64,000 nucleotides of DNA, taken from the NCBI RefSeq assembly GCF_018687935.1, contig NZ_CP061308.1, positions 1,792,048-1,856,047 of the forward strand, given 5' to 3'. Positions 8,346 to 16,821 of the stretch are shown piece after piece. The notes below the pieces were generated by a model that did not search any database, was not told the DNA's origin, and worked only from the letters and a program-made list of their open reading frames with translations. This stretch comes from Polynucleobacter sp. JS-JIR-5-A7. GTDB lineage: Bacteria; Pseudomonadota; Gammaproteobacteria; Burkholderiales; Burkholderiaceae. Made by a program: the position numbers and the translations under genes. The stretch's first letter is position 1. Every line of letters starts with the position of its first letter.

Positions 8346-9557
8346 ATGCAATCACTTTTAAATAAGAAAATCGTTCTCGGCATCTCCGGCGGCATTGCTG
8401 CCTATAAGACACCAGAGCTCGCTCGCCTGTTAATACAAGAGGGCGCTTCTGTACAGGTAGTGATGACCGAGGCTGCACAACAATTTGTGACATCTGTCAC
8501 CATGCAAGCGCTCACAGGCAATCCAGTCTTCACCAGCCAATGGGATAACAGCATTAGTAACAATATGGCTCATATCGAGTTATCACGCTCAGCTGACATC
8601 ATCCTGATTGCGCCAACGAGTGCAGACCTTATGGCCAAACTTTCCCTTGGCTTGGCAGATGATTTGCTCAGCACGCTTTGCTTAGCAAGAGATTGCCCGT
8701 TGCTAATTGCCCCTGCGATGAACAAACAGATGTGGGAGCACGCAGCCACTCAGAGGAGTGCTGACCGCCTCCACCATGATGGGGTAACTCTTCTCGGCCC
8801 CGCGAGTGGCTTTCAGGCTTGCGGAGAAGTGGGCATGGGCAGAATGCTTGAGCCTGCAGAAATTTCTGAGCAAGTCATTGCTTTCTTTCAAAAGAAATCA
8901 CTTGTAGGTAAAAAAGTATTGATTACTGCTGGCCCCACCTTTGAAGCGATTGATCCAGTCCGCGGCATTACCAATCACAGCTCCGGAAAGATGGGCTTTG
9001 CCATTGCTAGAGCCGCTTTGGAGGCTGGTGCCCAAGTACGTCTGATTGCAGGCCCCTGCGATCTTCCTACGCCATTAGAGGCGACTGGAAAGATTATCCG
9101 GACTAATGTCGTGAGCGCTAAAGAAATGCACGCTGCAACATTGGCAGCCACTGATTGCGATGTGTTCTTTGCGGTAGCGGCAGTAGCAGACTGGGGCATT
9201 GCAAAGCCTGCCAAAGAAAAAATAAAGCGCCAAGGTGATGGTGCTCCAAACATGGAATTTGTAGCCAATCCAGATATTCTTTTAGATGTTGCCAAGACAG
9301 TCAAAACCAAAAACGGCAAACCTTCCCCTTATTGCGTTGGCTTTGCTGCCGAATCCACCGATCTCGAAAAGCATGCGGACGAGAAACTGAAGCGCAAAGG
9401 TATTCCAATGATTGTTGGCAACATTGGTCCAGATACCTTTGGAAGCGACTTCAATCAGTTACTCGTTATGGATGCTAGTGGTAGTAAAAAAATAGCGAAG
9501 GCTGAAAAACTTCACCTTGCTCGCCAACTCATTCAACTAGTAGCCAAGAAAATTTAA
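8346..9557 (+). CDS. coaBC: bifunctional phosphopantothenoylcysteine decarboxylase / phosphopantothenate-cysteine ligase
   Basis: Catalyses two steps of coenzyme A synthesis. The N-terminal FMN-dependent decarboxylase (CoaC) has its active-site H76 in NNMAHIEL, the PAMN motif with N125, and the lid cysteine C159 in ACGEVGMG. The CoaB ligase half begins near residue 188 with LITAGPTFEAIDPVR and continues with NHSSGKMG. At 403 residues it is full length. It starts 9 bases after lspA and is followed by dut 41 bases later, consistent with one operon from ribF to dut. Confidence 0.95.
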   Translation: MQSLLNKKIVLGISGGIAAYKTPELARLLIQEGASVQVVMTEAAQQFVTSVTMQALTGNPVFTSQWDNSISNNMAHIELSRSADIILIAPTSADLMAKLSLGLADDLLSTLCLARDCPLLIAPAMNKQMWEHAATQRSADRLHHDGVTLLGPASGFQACGEVGMGRMLEPAEISEQVIAFFQKKSLVGKKVLITAGPTFEAIDPVRGITNHSSGKMGFAIARAALEAGAQVRLIAGPCDLPTPLEATGKIIRTNVVSAKEMHAATLAATDCDVFFAVAAVADWGIAKPAKEKIKRQGDGAPNMEFVANPDILLDVAKTVKTKNGKPSPYCVGFAAESTDLEKHADEKLKRKGIPMIVGNIGPDTFGSDFNQLLVMDASGSKKIAKAEKLHLARQLIQLVAKKI

Positions 9558-9598
9558 CAGCATTCTCTTTACTTACATTCCCTGCTTTAGGAAATTTC

Positions 9599-10048
9599 AT
9601 GCAATCTTTACAAGTCAAAATTCTCGATGAACGGATGCGGTCTCAACTACCTACTTATGGCACCCCTGGTAGCGCTGGACTAGATCTACGTGCCTGTATC
9701 GATGAAACGATGGAGATTGCTCCGGGCCAAACTATTTTAGTGCCTACCGGTTTAGCCATTTATGTAGAAGATCCACGCTATGCGGCTTTTATTCTTCCTC
9801 GCTCAGGCCTTGGTCATAAGCATGGCATCGTCTTGGGTAACTTAGTTGGCCTCATTGATTCTGACTACCAAGGTCAATTGATGGTGAGCACCTGGAATCG
9901 TGGATCTACTCCATTTAAGCTTGAGCCAATGGAGCGCCTTGCACAACTCGTAGTGATGCCAGTGCAACAAGTTGAACTCAAAGTCGTCGAGGGGTTCACT
10001 GAAAGTAGCCGTGGTGCAGGTGGCTTTGGTAGCACCGGTCGCAGCTAA
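9599..10048 (+). CDS. dut: dUTP diphosphatase
   Basis: Hydrolyses dUTP to dUMP, keeping uracil out of DNA and supplying thymidylate synthesis. This is the trimeric dUTPase type: motif 1 GSAGLDLRA (24-32), motif 2 PRSGLGHKHG, motif 3 with the GLIDSDYQG segment, and the C-terminal glycine-rich arm RGAGGFGSTGR that closes over the active site. Length 149 residues is typical. AGGAAA lies 6 bases before the ATG. Its coupling to coaBC is widely conserved. A terminator follows directly. Confidence 0.96.
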   Translation: MQSLQVKILDERMRSQLPTYGTPGSAGLDLRACIDETMEIAPGQTILVPTGLAIYVEDPRYAAFILPRSGLGHKHGIVLGNLVGLIDSDYQGQLMVSTWNRGSTPFKLEPMERLAQLVVMPVQQVELKVVEGFTESSRGAGGFGSTGRS

Positions 10049-10071
10049 TTCATCTACCAATACGAATGAAC

Positions 10072-10100
10072 AAAAAAGCCACCCGAGGGTGGCTTTTTTC
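10072..10100. terminator. bidirectional terminator, dut / Hc1-like gene
   Basis: GCCACCC (10078-10084) pairs with GGGTGGC (10087-10093). Six A's flank the left arm and six T's the right arm, so it can work in both directions: for dut on the plus strand and for the converging small gene on the minus strand. Confidence 0.88.
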
Positions 10101-10122
10101 CTTCTATAAATCCTACTACTTA

Positions 10123-10356
10123 TTACTTGCGAATATGCGCTTTACGTGCAGCATCTTGTGACATACCGGCACCCGCACCTTCGCGAGATTCTTTTTCTGC
10201 AGTAATTTCCTTGCGACGCTCTTTGCAAGAACCAGCAATCTCTTGCAAAGCCTTGCGAGCACGAGCAGCAGACGCTTTAATGCCTTTGCCTTGGAACTTC
10301 TCATTCTCCGCTTTGTAAGTTTCAAAGGATTCTAGCAATTTATCGTGATGAGACAT
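10123..10356 (-). CDS. small basic protein, histone H1/Hc1-like
   Basis: A 77-residue, strongly charged, helical protein with an unbroken basic/acidic helix of about residues 10-60. The segment GKGIKASAARARKALQEIAG resembles the N-terminal domain of the chlamydial Hc1 histone-like family (KAA..R.R.....K), but the lysine/alanine-rich DNA-binding tail of Hc1 is missing. By family resemblance it may bind nucleic acid; this is an inference. One cysteine (about residue 43) is present. It lies 33 bases downstream of clpA on the same strand and may be read from the clpSA transcript. A shared terminator separates it from dut. Confidence 0.6.
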   Translation of the reverse strand: MSHHDKLLESFETYKAENEKFQGKGIKASAARARKALQEIAGSCKERRKEITAEKESREGAGAGMSQDAARKAHIRK

Positions 10357-10389
10357 ATTTTCCTTTTTGAGTAGTGCGTCTGTGATTGA

Positions 10390-12696
10390 TTACATTTCTT
10401 CTGCAGGTGCTACGTCCACCTTGGCGGCTTTGCCAGGCAACTTAGGAGCCTCAAAGTTCAACTGCACTTTGCCATCAGCATCAATATCCACATCGACATG
10501 ACCGCCTTGCGCCAGCTTACCAAAGAGTAGTTCGTCTGCCAAAGCCTTGCGAACCGTGTCTTGAATGATGCGCTGCATTGGGCGAGCGCCCATTAAGGGA
10601 TCAAAACCATGTTTTGCAAGATGCGCGCGTAGTGCCGCACTGAAAGTAGCGTCAACCTTCTTCTCATGCAATTGCTCTTCTAACTGCATTAAGAACTTAT
10701 CAACTACGCGCATGATGATGGTCTCATCCAGTGCCTTGAAGGAAACAATGGCATCCAAGCGATTGCGGAACTCAGGCGTAAAGAACTTCTTAATGTCGGC
10801 CATCTCATCGCCAGACTCACGTGCGTTAGTAAAGCCAATGGTCGACTTCTGCATGGCTTCAGCACCGGCATTGGTAGTCATGATGATGATCACATTGCGG
10901 AAATCAGTCTTGCGACCGTTGTTATCCGTCAAAGTACCGTGATCCATCACTTGCAAGAGAATATTGAAAATATCAGGATGGGCTTTTTCAATTTCATCGA
11001 GCAAGAGGACGCAATGAGGCTTTTTATTCACCGCTTCTGTAAGTAAACCACCTTGATCAAAGCCCACATAACCTGGAGGCGCACCAATTAAGCGGCTCAC
11101 TGCATGACGCTCCATGTACTCAGACATATCAAAGCGCAAGAGCTCAATACCCAAAATGTAAGCAAGTTGTTTTGCAACCTCGGTCTTGCCGACGCCAGTG
11201 GGACCCGAGAATAAGAAAGATCCAATGGGACGATCGATCTTACCAAGCCCAGCGCGAGTCATCTTGATCGCACTCGCTAACGCTTCGATAGCAGGATCTT
11301 GACCAAAGACTACGCTCTTGATATCACGATCCAAGGTCTGCAACTTACTACGATCGTCAACGGTGACAGATTGAGGCGGTATGCGCGCAATCTTAGCCAC
11401 AATCTCTTCAATCTCAGGACGACCAATGGTTTTCTTCTGCTTAGACTTTGGCAAGATACGTTGTGCAGCCCCCGCTTCATCAATCACGTCAATTGCTTTA
11501 TCTGGTAAATGACGGTCATTGATATAACGAGCAGAAAGTTCTGCTGCTGCCACCAAGGCACCAGCAGCATATTTGACGCTGTGGTGCTCTTCGAAGCGAG
11601 ATTTCAGGCCACGGAGAATTTGTACTGTTTGATCAACTGTTGGCTCAACCACATCGACCTTCTGGAAGCGACGCGATAAAGCAGCATCCTTTTCAAAGAT
11701 GCCGCGGTATTCAGTAAAGGTGGTTGCACCAATACATTTGAGTTGGCCATTAGATAAAGCGGGCTTCAAGAGATTGCTTGCATCCAATGTTCCGCCTGAT
11801 GCAGCACCGGCACCAATCAAGGTGTGAATCTCATCAATAAATAAGACACCATGTGCATGGTCTTTTAATGACTTGAGCACACTCTTCAGGCGTTGCTCAA
11901 AATCACCACGATATTTAGTGCCTGCTAACAAAGCGCCCATATCTAAGGAATACACTGTTGCGTTAGCCAAGATTTCAGGCACATCGCCTTTAACAATTCT
12001 CCAAGCCAAACCTTCAGCAATCGCAGTCTTACCAACACCGGCCTCGCCGACCAATAGCGGGTTGTTCTTGCGACGACGGCAAAGGACTTGAATCACTCGC
12101 TCCACTTCACTCTCACGGCCGATCAATGGGTCGATCTTGCCTTGGCGAGCGAGGGCATTGAGATTTTGGGTGTATTGATCTAATGGACTCTCTTTGCCTG
12201 AAGAAGCAGCTTCTTCGGTTTCTTGCGTGTTGTCAGCAGGTTTAACGTGCTCAGCTTGATCTTTACGCACACCATGACTAATGAAGTTCACCACATCTAA
12301 ACGGGTGACCCCTTGCTGTTGCAAGAAATACACTGCATGAGAATCTTTTTCACCAAAAATCGCCACCAAAACATTGGCACCAGTAACTTCTTTTTTGCCA
12401 TTGGATGTTGATTGAACGTGCATGATCGCCCGCTGAATCACTCTCTGAAATCCTAAGGTTGGTTGTGTATCCACTTCATCATTGCCTGGAACCACAGGGG
12501 TGTTGTCATTGATAAAGTTTTTGAGTTGAGCACGTAGCTCTGCAATATTAACGGCGCAAGCCTTTAATACCTCGACGGCAGTAGCGTTATCGAGCAAGGC
12601 GGCGAGCAAATGTTCTACGGTAATGAACTCATGTCTTGATGCCCGCGCGTCAACAAACGCCATATGCAAGCTTACTTCTAGTTCTTGGGCAATCAT
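10390..12696 (-). CDS. clpA: ATP-dependent Clp protease ATP-binding subunit ClpA
   Basis: AAA+ unfoldase that feeds substrates to ClpP. The Clp N-domain occupies residues 1-145. AAA domain 1 has Walker A GEAGVGKT (217-224) and FIDEIH; AAA domain 2 has GPTGVGKT (498-505) and LLDEIEKAH. The ClpP-docking loop reads STIGF (IGF at 620-622). At 768 residues it is the normal size. The start MIAQELEVSL is chosen because it matches the family and its ATG overlaps the clpS stop by 4 bases (ATGA), giving tight coupling with its adaptor. No clpP is in the window. Confidence 0.96.
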   Translation of the reverse strand: MIAQELEVSLHMAFVDARASRHEFITVEHLLAALLDNATAVEVLKACAVNIAELRAQLKNFINDNTPVVPGNDEVDTQPTLGFQRVIQRAIMHVQSTSNGKKEVTGANVLVAIFGEKDSHAVYFLQQQGVTRLDVVNFISHGVRKDQAEHVKPADNTQETEEAASSGKESPLDQYTQNLNALARQGKIDPLIGRESEVERVIQVLCRRRKNNPLLVGEAGVGKTAIAEGLAWRIVKGDVPEILANATVYSLDMGALLAGTKYRGDFEQRLKSVLKSLKDHAHGVLFIDEIHTLIGAGAASGGTLDASNLLKPALSNGQLKCIGATTFTEYRGIFEKDAALSRRFQKVDVVEPTVDQTVQILRGLKSRFEEHHSVKYAAGALVAAAELSARYINDRHLPDKAIDVIDEAGAAQRILPKSKQKKTIGRPEIEEIVAKIARIPPQSVTVDDRSKLQTLDRDIKSVVFGQDPAIEALASAIKMTRAGLGKIDRPIGSFLFSGPTGVGKTEVAKQLAYILGIELLRFDMSEYMERHAVSRLIGAPPGYVGFDQGGLLTEAVNKKPHCVLLLDEIEKAHPDIFNILLQVMDHGTLTDNNGRKTDFRNVIIIMTTNAGAEAMQKSTIGFTNARESGDEMADIKKFFTPEFRNRLDAIVSFKALDETIIMRVVDKFLMQLEEQLHEKKVDATFSAALRAHLAKHGFDPLMGARPMQRIIQDTVRKALADELLFGKLAQGGHVDVDIDADGKVQLNFEAPKLPGKAAKVDVAPAEEM

Positions 12697-13049
12697 ACTT
12701 CCTCCATAGTGCACTGTAGTGGGTGACCCGCTTCACGGGATAATTCAATAACTTGATGCACCTTCGTGGCAGCAACGTCACGGGTAAATATTCCGCAAAC
12801 ACCTTTGCCAACCAAATGAACCTGCAACATGATGCGCGTTGCTGTTTCGTGGTCCTTATTAAAATACTCCTGAATTACCATCACCACAAATTCCATTGGC
12901 GTGTAATCATCATTCAGCAATAAAACTTTATACATCGAAGGTGCCTTAACTTGCTCGACCTGTTTTTCGAGAAGAAGGGTGTCCTCAACATAAGGATTGG
13001 CAGGGACGCCAGTAGTGGGATTTTTAGGTGTGCGGCTCATGAGAAACAT
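12693..13049 (-). CDS. clpS: Clp protease adaptor ClpS
   Basis: Adaptor that binds N-degron substrates and hands them to ClpA. The conserved core reads YKVLLLNDDYTPMEFVV, with the DDYTPMEFV ligand pocket, followed by the CGIFTRDVA segment. Length is 118 residues from 13049, or 115 if the ATG at 13040 (MSRTPKNP) is used; the choice is open. The first 35 residues are the flexible N-terminal extension that enters the ClpA pore. The stop overlaps the clpA ATG. A sequence CCCCAATATG about 75 bases upstream (13121-13131, minus strand) weakly resembles a sigma-32 -10 region. Confidence 0.94.
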   Translation of the reverse strand: MFLMSRTPKNPTTGVPANPYVEDTLLLEKQVEQVKAPSMYKVLLLNDDYTPMEFVVMVIQEYFNKDHETATRIMLQVHLVGKGVCGIFTRDVAATKVHQVIELSREAGHPLQCTMEEV

Positions 13050-13184
13050 TCTAAACAGATATCTAAACTTGATTTAACCAGGGTCTTGTTGCGAAAACCC
13101 CTCAAAAACCCTTGTTTAACCCATATTGGGGCAATTTTCGATAAAAAAAGGGGTAATTACTGAGAGTGAAGTACATATAACTCC

Positions 13185-13213
13185 TTGACACCCCTACAAA
13201 AAGGGCAAACAAT
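13185..13213 (+). promoter_or_regulatory. promoter of the cold-shock gene
   Basis: A perfect -35 TTGACA (13185-13190) is followed after exactly 17 bases by AACAAT (13208-13213), which matches TATAAT at four positions. Transcription would begin near 13220 at a run of six G's and give a leader of about 100 bases, the kind of long 5' UTR typical of csp genes. Confidence 0.6.
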
Positions 13214-13323
13214 CGGGGGGTAGGCTTCAAAAGAGGTTCTATTTAGGCGTGTTGTGGATTGAGACTGATTAAAAAGTATTTACCCTCATCACGGTTGTTT
13301 TAAGTTTATGTAATGGAGTTCGC

Positions 13324-13527
13324 ATGGCGACCGGAATTGTTAAGTGGTTCAATGATGCAAAAGGTTTTGGCTTTATCAAACCTGATGATGGTGAAGAAGA
13401 GTTGTTCGCGCATTTCAGCGCAATTACTATGCCTGGGTTTAAAACCCTTAAGGAAAACCAAAAGGTAACGTTTGACATTACCCAAGGTCCTAAAGGCAAG
13501 CAAGCTACCAATATCCAAGCGGCTTAA
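13324..13527 (+). CDS. cold-shock domain protein (CspA family)
   Basis: A 67-residue single cold-shock domain that binds single-stranded RNA/DNA and melts mRNA structure. RNP1 reads KGFGFIKP and RNP2 reads LFAHFSAI, where most members have VFVHFS. The start is fixed by GGAG 7 bases before the ATG. It stands alone between its own promoter and a strong terminator, so it is a single-gene transcript. Which numbered csp it corresponds to cannot be told from sequence alone. Confidence 0.95.
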   Translation: MATGIVKWFNDAKGFGFIKPDDGEEELFAHFSAITMPGFKTLKENQKVTFDITQGPKGKQATNIQAA

Positions 13528-13546
13528 TAGTCCTTAGATCATTATG

Positions 13547-13579
13547 GAAAACCCAGGATTCGTTCCTGGGTTTTTTTTC
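13547..13579 (+). terminator. terminator of the cold-shock gene
   Basis: The stem AACCCAGGA pairs with TCCTGGGTT around the five-base loop TTCGT and is followed by a run of eight T's. It lies 20 bases after the csp stop codon. Confidence 0.92.
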
Positions 13580-13611
13580 GCCTACAAATTGACTCACCTA
13601 AAATTCTCAAC

Positions 13612-14064
13612 ATGGATACAAATAACAAACTAGTTCACACGCTTTTCTCTATTGCGTTTCTCATTTGCCCCGCCCTCGCGTTAGCGCAGGTCAATGTTGG
13701 GCTACCGAGTATTGAACTCAAAACGGGAATCTATCGCATCCAAGCAGAGCTAGCTGATACGCCCAAGGCGAGAGAAGTGGGTCTTATGAATCGCACTAGC
13801 ATGCCCACGAATTCAGGAATGCTGTTTATCTTTGAACAAAAAGCAGGTCATTGCTTTTGGATGAATAACACTAAGATTCCACTCTCGATTGCATTCATTG
13901 CTGACGATGGCAAGATTGTGAATATTGAAGAGATGCAAGCAGAGACCACCAACAATCATTGTCCCAAAGTAGCAATTCGTTACGCCCTGGAGATGAATAA
14001 GCAATGGTTCTCAGAAAGAGTGATTGCGCCTGGCAGCGTGATTAGTGGATTACCTAAGAAATAA
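13612..14064 (+). CDS. exported DUF192 family protein
   Basis: A 150-residue protein with a signal peptide: hydrophobic core at about residues 11-23 and a likely cut after ALA (residue 25). The mature part is a DUF192 domain, with REVGLMNRTSMPTNSGMLF and the FWMNNTKIPLS core that are typical of the family. Two cysteines of the mature chain (CFW and NHCP) could form a disulphide in the periplasm. The function of DUF192 proteins is not established. No partner gene is coupled to it; strong terminators lie on both sides. Confidence 0.85.
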   Translation: MDTNNKLVHTLFSIAFLICPALALAQVNVGLPSIELKTGIYRIQAELADTPKAREVGLMNRTSMPTNSGMLFIFEQKAGHCFWMNNTKIPLSIAFIADDGKIVNIEEMQAETTNNHCPKVAIRYALEMNKQWFSERVIAPGSVISGLPKK

Positions 14065-14092
14065 CTAATCAACACAGAGCAGCAAGGAAATA

Positions 14093-14121
14093 AAAAACGC
14101 AGACCTAGGTCTGCGTTTCCT
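14093..14121. terminator. bidirectional terminator, DUF192 gene / ppnP
   Basis: A perfect palindrome, AAACGCAGACCT with AGGTCTGCGTTT (14095-14118), flanked by A-rich sequence on the left and TCCTTT on the right. It can end the DUF192 transcript on the plus strand and the argF-argG-ppnP transcript on the minus strand. Confidence 0.75.
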
Positions 14122-14137
14122 TTAGGTGTGAATGCGT

Positions 14138-14443
14138 TTACTCAAAATGGCAAACATAGTGCACTGGCTGTTCAGCACGAATGATGAAATAACCACCCTT
14201 TTCTACTTCCCAGCTTTGGCCAGCCTTAAATTCTTGCTCTGGAGCGCCGTTGATGCTGACAAAAGCATTGCCATCAACTACTTCCATGATTTCTTTGGTG
14301 CTCAGGTCAAAACGCAAAGTACTGGGTAGCACCACCCCAACCGACTTACGCACACCATTTGGCAAAGTCACTGTGTGGGAAACGCATTTACCGTCAAAAT
14401 ATACATTGGCTTTTTTGCCGACTGAAACTTGGTCAAATTGCAT
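14138..14443 (-). CDS. ppnP: pyrimidine/purine nucleoside phosphorylase (YaiE/PpnP family)
   Basis: A 101-residue single-domain cupin of the DUF1255/PpnP family, which splits nucleosides with phosphate to base and ribose-1-phosphate. Family features include the segment KSVGVVLPSTLRF, corresponding to the ASVGVM...Y region of E. coli PpnP, the acidic EIMEVVDG turn, and the C-terminal VHYVCHFE. It lies 42 bases after argG on the same strand and is likely on the argF-argG transcript, though no metabolic link with arginine is known. A bidirectional terminator follows. Confidence 0.88.
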   Translation of the reverse strand: MQFDQVSVGKKANVYFDGKCVSHTVTLPNGVRKSVGVVLPSTLRFDLSTKEIMEVVDGNAFVSINGAPEQEFKAGQSWEVEKGGYFIIRAEQPVHYVCHFE

Positions 14444-14485
14444 CTGAGTTCTTTCTATTTTCTTCGGTTCTCAATATTTTTCTAA

Positions 14486-15718
14486 TTACTTCTTGGCGCG
14501 CTTACGCTTTGCTATTTCGGCAATACGCATACGCAATGCATTGAGCTTGATGAAGCCACCAGCATCCGCTTGGTTGTATGCACCACCATCATCATCAAAG
14601 GTTGCAATATTTTGATCAAACAAGGTATTGGCTGAATCACGAGAAATCACCAATACAGAACCTTTGTAGAGCTTTAAGCGCACAACGCCATTGACCATCT
14701 GTTGTGTATGATCAATTAAGGTTTGCAAAGCAAGACGCTCCGGAGACCACCATAAGCCGTTATAGATCAAGCTTGCATAGCGTGGCATCAAATCATCTTT
14801 CAAATGGGCCACTTCGCGATCAAGGGTAATACTCTCAATGCCGCGGTGCGCCTTCAGAAGAATGGTGCCACCAGGAGTTTCATAGCAACCACGGCTCTTC
14901 ATGCCAACAAAACGGTTTTCAACTAAATCGAGGCGACCAATGCCATGCATGCCACCAATACGATTGAGCTCAGCTAATAATTCATGTGGCTTGTAGGATT
15001 TGCCATCAATCGCAACTGGGTCGCCCGCTTTAAATTCGATTTCAATAATTTGCGGCGCATCGGGAGCTTTTTCTGGAGAAACTGTCCAACGCCACATAGA
15101 CTCTTCAGCCTCGGCATTTGGATTTTCTAAATGACGGCCTTCATAGCTAATGTGCAATAAATTAGCATCCATAGAGTAAGGAGAGCCGCCTTGCTTATGT
15201 TTCATTTCAACTGGAATCCCATGCTTTTCTGCGTAAGCCATCAACTTCTCGCGTGATAGCAGATCCCATTCGCGCCAAGGGGCAATTACTTTGATTCCCG
15301 GCTCAAGTGCGTAGTAGCCTAATTCGAAGCGAACTTGGTCGTTACCTTTACCAGTGGCGCCATGAGATACAGAATCAGCGCCAGTTAAACGGGCGATTTC
15401 AATTTGACGCTTTGCAATTAATGGGCGGGCAATGGATGTACCCAAAAGATATTCACCTTCGTAAATCGTATTGGCGCGGAACATGGGGAACACAAAATCA
15501 CGCACAAACTCTTCACGCAAGTCATCAATGAAAATATTTTCAGGCTTGATACCAAACTGTAACGCCTTGGCACGCGCCGGTTCTAATTCTTCACCCTGAC
15601 CCAAGTCAGCGGTGAAGGTAACGATCTCACAACCATAGGTATCTTGAAGCCACTTCAAGATCACACTAGTATCGAGTCCACCAGAATAGGCTAGTACAGC
15701 TTTTTTAATATCAGACAT
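14486..15718 (-). CDS. argG: argininosuccinate synthase
   Basis: Joins citrulline and aspartate with ATP, the penultimate step of arginine synthesis. The ATP-binding PP-loop reads AYSGGLDTSV (10-19). The segments GKGNDQVRFE and SIARPLIAKRQIE of the family are present. Length 410 residues is normal for the short bacterial form. It follows argF by 68 bases on the same strand, so two consecutive steps (ornithine to citrulline to argininosuccinate) are encoded side by side. The ribosome binding site is weak (AAGAAA). Confidence 0.97.
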   Translation of the reverse strand: MSDIKKAVLAYSGGLDTSVILKWLQDTYGCEIVTFTADLGQGEELEPARAKALQFGIKPENIFIDDLREEFVRDFVFPMFRANTIYEGEYLLGTSIARPLIAKRQIEIARLTGADSVSHGATGKGNDQVRFELGYYALEPGIKVIAPWREWDLLSREKLMAYAEKHGIPVEMKHKQGGSPYSMDANLLHISYEGRHLENPNAEAEESMWRWTVSPEKAPDAPQIIEIEFKAGDPVAIDGKSYKPHELLAELNRIGGMHGIGRLDLVENRFVGMKSRGCYETPGGTILLKAHRGIESITLDREVAHLKDDLMPRYASLIYNGLWWSPERLALQTLIDHTQQMVNGVVRLKLYKGSVLVISRDSANTLFDQNIATFDDDGGAYNQADAGGFIKLNALRMRIAEIAKRKRAKK

Positions 15719-15786
15719 GATTTCTTATTCAATCAAAATTAATTAAAAACAAGTTGCTTAATATTTTATTGCTTACGTTTTATTAC

Positions 15787-16734
15787 TTAATCCAAAGGAC
15801 CGCAGAGCAAATACTCCATTAACGCTTTTTGAACATGCAAACGATTTTCTGCCTCTTCCCACACAATGCTTTGCGGACCGTCGATCACGCCCGCAGAAAC
15901 TTCTTCACCACGGTGCGCTGGCAAGCAATGCATGAATAAAGCGTCTGGCTTTGCGACTGCCATTAACTCCTCATCTACCATCCAATCCTGGAAAGCATTC
16001 ATACGTAAATTGTTTTCAGCCTCATAGCCCATGCTAGTCCATACATCGGTAGTCACCAAGTCAGTACCTTTACAAGCATCTTTTGGATCAACATAAACAC
16101 TTAAATGTTTTGCGGCGTTCTTTGTTAAACGTGTTGGGTCTAATTGATACCCCTCAGGTGCAGAGAAGTGCAACTGAAAATCTAAGCACTCCGCCGCCTG
16201 AATCCAGGTGTAGGCCATATTGTTGGCATCACCAACCCAAGCTACGGTTTTTCCTTGAATCGGTCCACGGGCTTCAACAAAGGTGAAGATGTCTGCCAAA
16301 ACTTGGCATGGATGATATTCATTGGTTAAACCATTAATTACTGGTACACGAGAGTTTGTAGCAAAACGCTCAATGATCTCCTGACCAAAGGTGCGGATCA
16401 TGATGATGTCGGTCATCCGTGAAATCACCTGTGCAGCGTCCTCTACAGGCTCGCCACGACCTAACTGAGTATCTCGGGTGTTCAGGTATACAGCGTGGCC
16501 ACCAAGCTGATGGATGCCCGCTTCAAAGGAGAGGCGTGTACGCGTGGAATGCTTTTCAAAAATCATGGCTAAAGTGCGATCATGCAAAGGGTGCCAAGTC
16601 TCATAACTTTTGAACTTGGACTTTAACCATGCTGATCTTTTGAGCAGGTAGTCATACTCCTCACGAGTGAGGTCAGAAAACTGCAGATAGTGCCTTACCT
16701 GACCAGGCACTTGAGGCTTTGCCAGAGATGTCAT
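15787..16734 (-). CDS. argF: ornithine carbamoyltransferase
   Basis: Condenses ornithine with carbamoyl phosphate to give citrulline. The carbamoyl-phosphate loop STRTR is at residues 63-67 and the ornithine-site HCLPAHR is near residue 270, both standard. The start at 16734 gives 315 residues and the sequence MTSLAKPQVPGQ; the frame stays open to an ATG at 16806, but the extra 24 residues do not look like the family and that ATG lacks a well-placed ribosome binding site. A 21-codon ORF with a strong Shine-Dalgarno sequence ends 14 bases before this start and may govern its translation. Confidence 0.95.
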   Translation of the reverse strand: MTSLAKPQVPGQVRHYLQFSDLTREEYDYLLKRSAWLKSKFKSYETWHPLHDRTLAMIFEKHSTRTRLSFEAGIHQLGGHAVYLNTRDTQLGRGEPVEDAAQVISRMTDIIMIRTFGQEIIERFATNSRVPVINGLTNEYHPCQVLADIFTFVEARGPIQGKTVAWVGDANNMAYTWIQAAECLDFQLHFSAPEGYQLDPTRLTKNAAKHLSVYVDPKDACKGTDLVTTDVWTSMGYEAENNLRMNAFQDWMVDEELMAVAKPDALFMHCLPAHRGEEVSAGVIDGPQSIVWEEAENRLHVQKALMEYLLCGPLD

Positions 16735-16748
16735 AGTTGAGCTTTCTA

Positions 16749-16814
16749 CTAAAGTTTTGGCTTGCATTTTTTTCTTAAAACATTCAACTGCACGAAAATA
16801 GAACATAAAGCCAT
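16749..16814 (-). CDS. possible 21-residue leader peptide upstream of argF
   Basis: On the minus strand GGAGGTGA (16829-16822) is a near-perfect match to the 16S rRNA 3' end. Seven bases later an ATG (16814) opens a 21-codon frame, beginning MALCSIFVQLNVL and ending with a basic tail RKKCKPKL, closed by two consecutive TAG codons 14 bases before the argF ATG. It is the only good ribosome binding site in the argF leader. It may be a leader peptide or a translational coupling device. The peptide has one Arg and five Lys. No homologue is known to me; the reading is an inference from position and the ribosome binding site. Confidence 0.4.
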   Translation of the reverse strand: MALCSIFVQLNVLRKKCKPKL

Positions 16815-16821
16815 CTTACGG

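Noticed and set aside
16735..16806. Longer N-terminus of argF starting at 16806
   Set aside because: The extra residues do not resemble ornithine carbamoyltransferases, and the strong Shine-Dalgarno sequence is spaced for 16814 in another frame.
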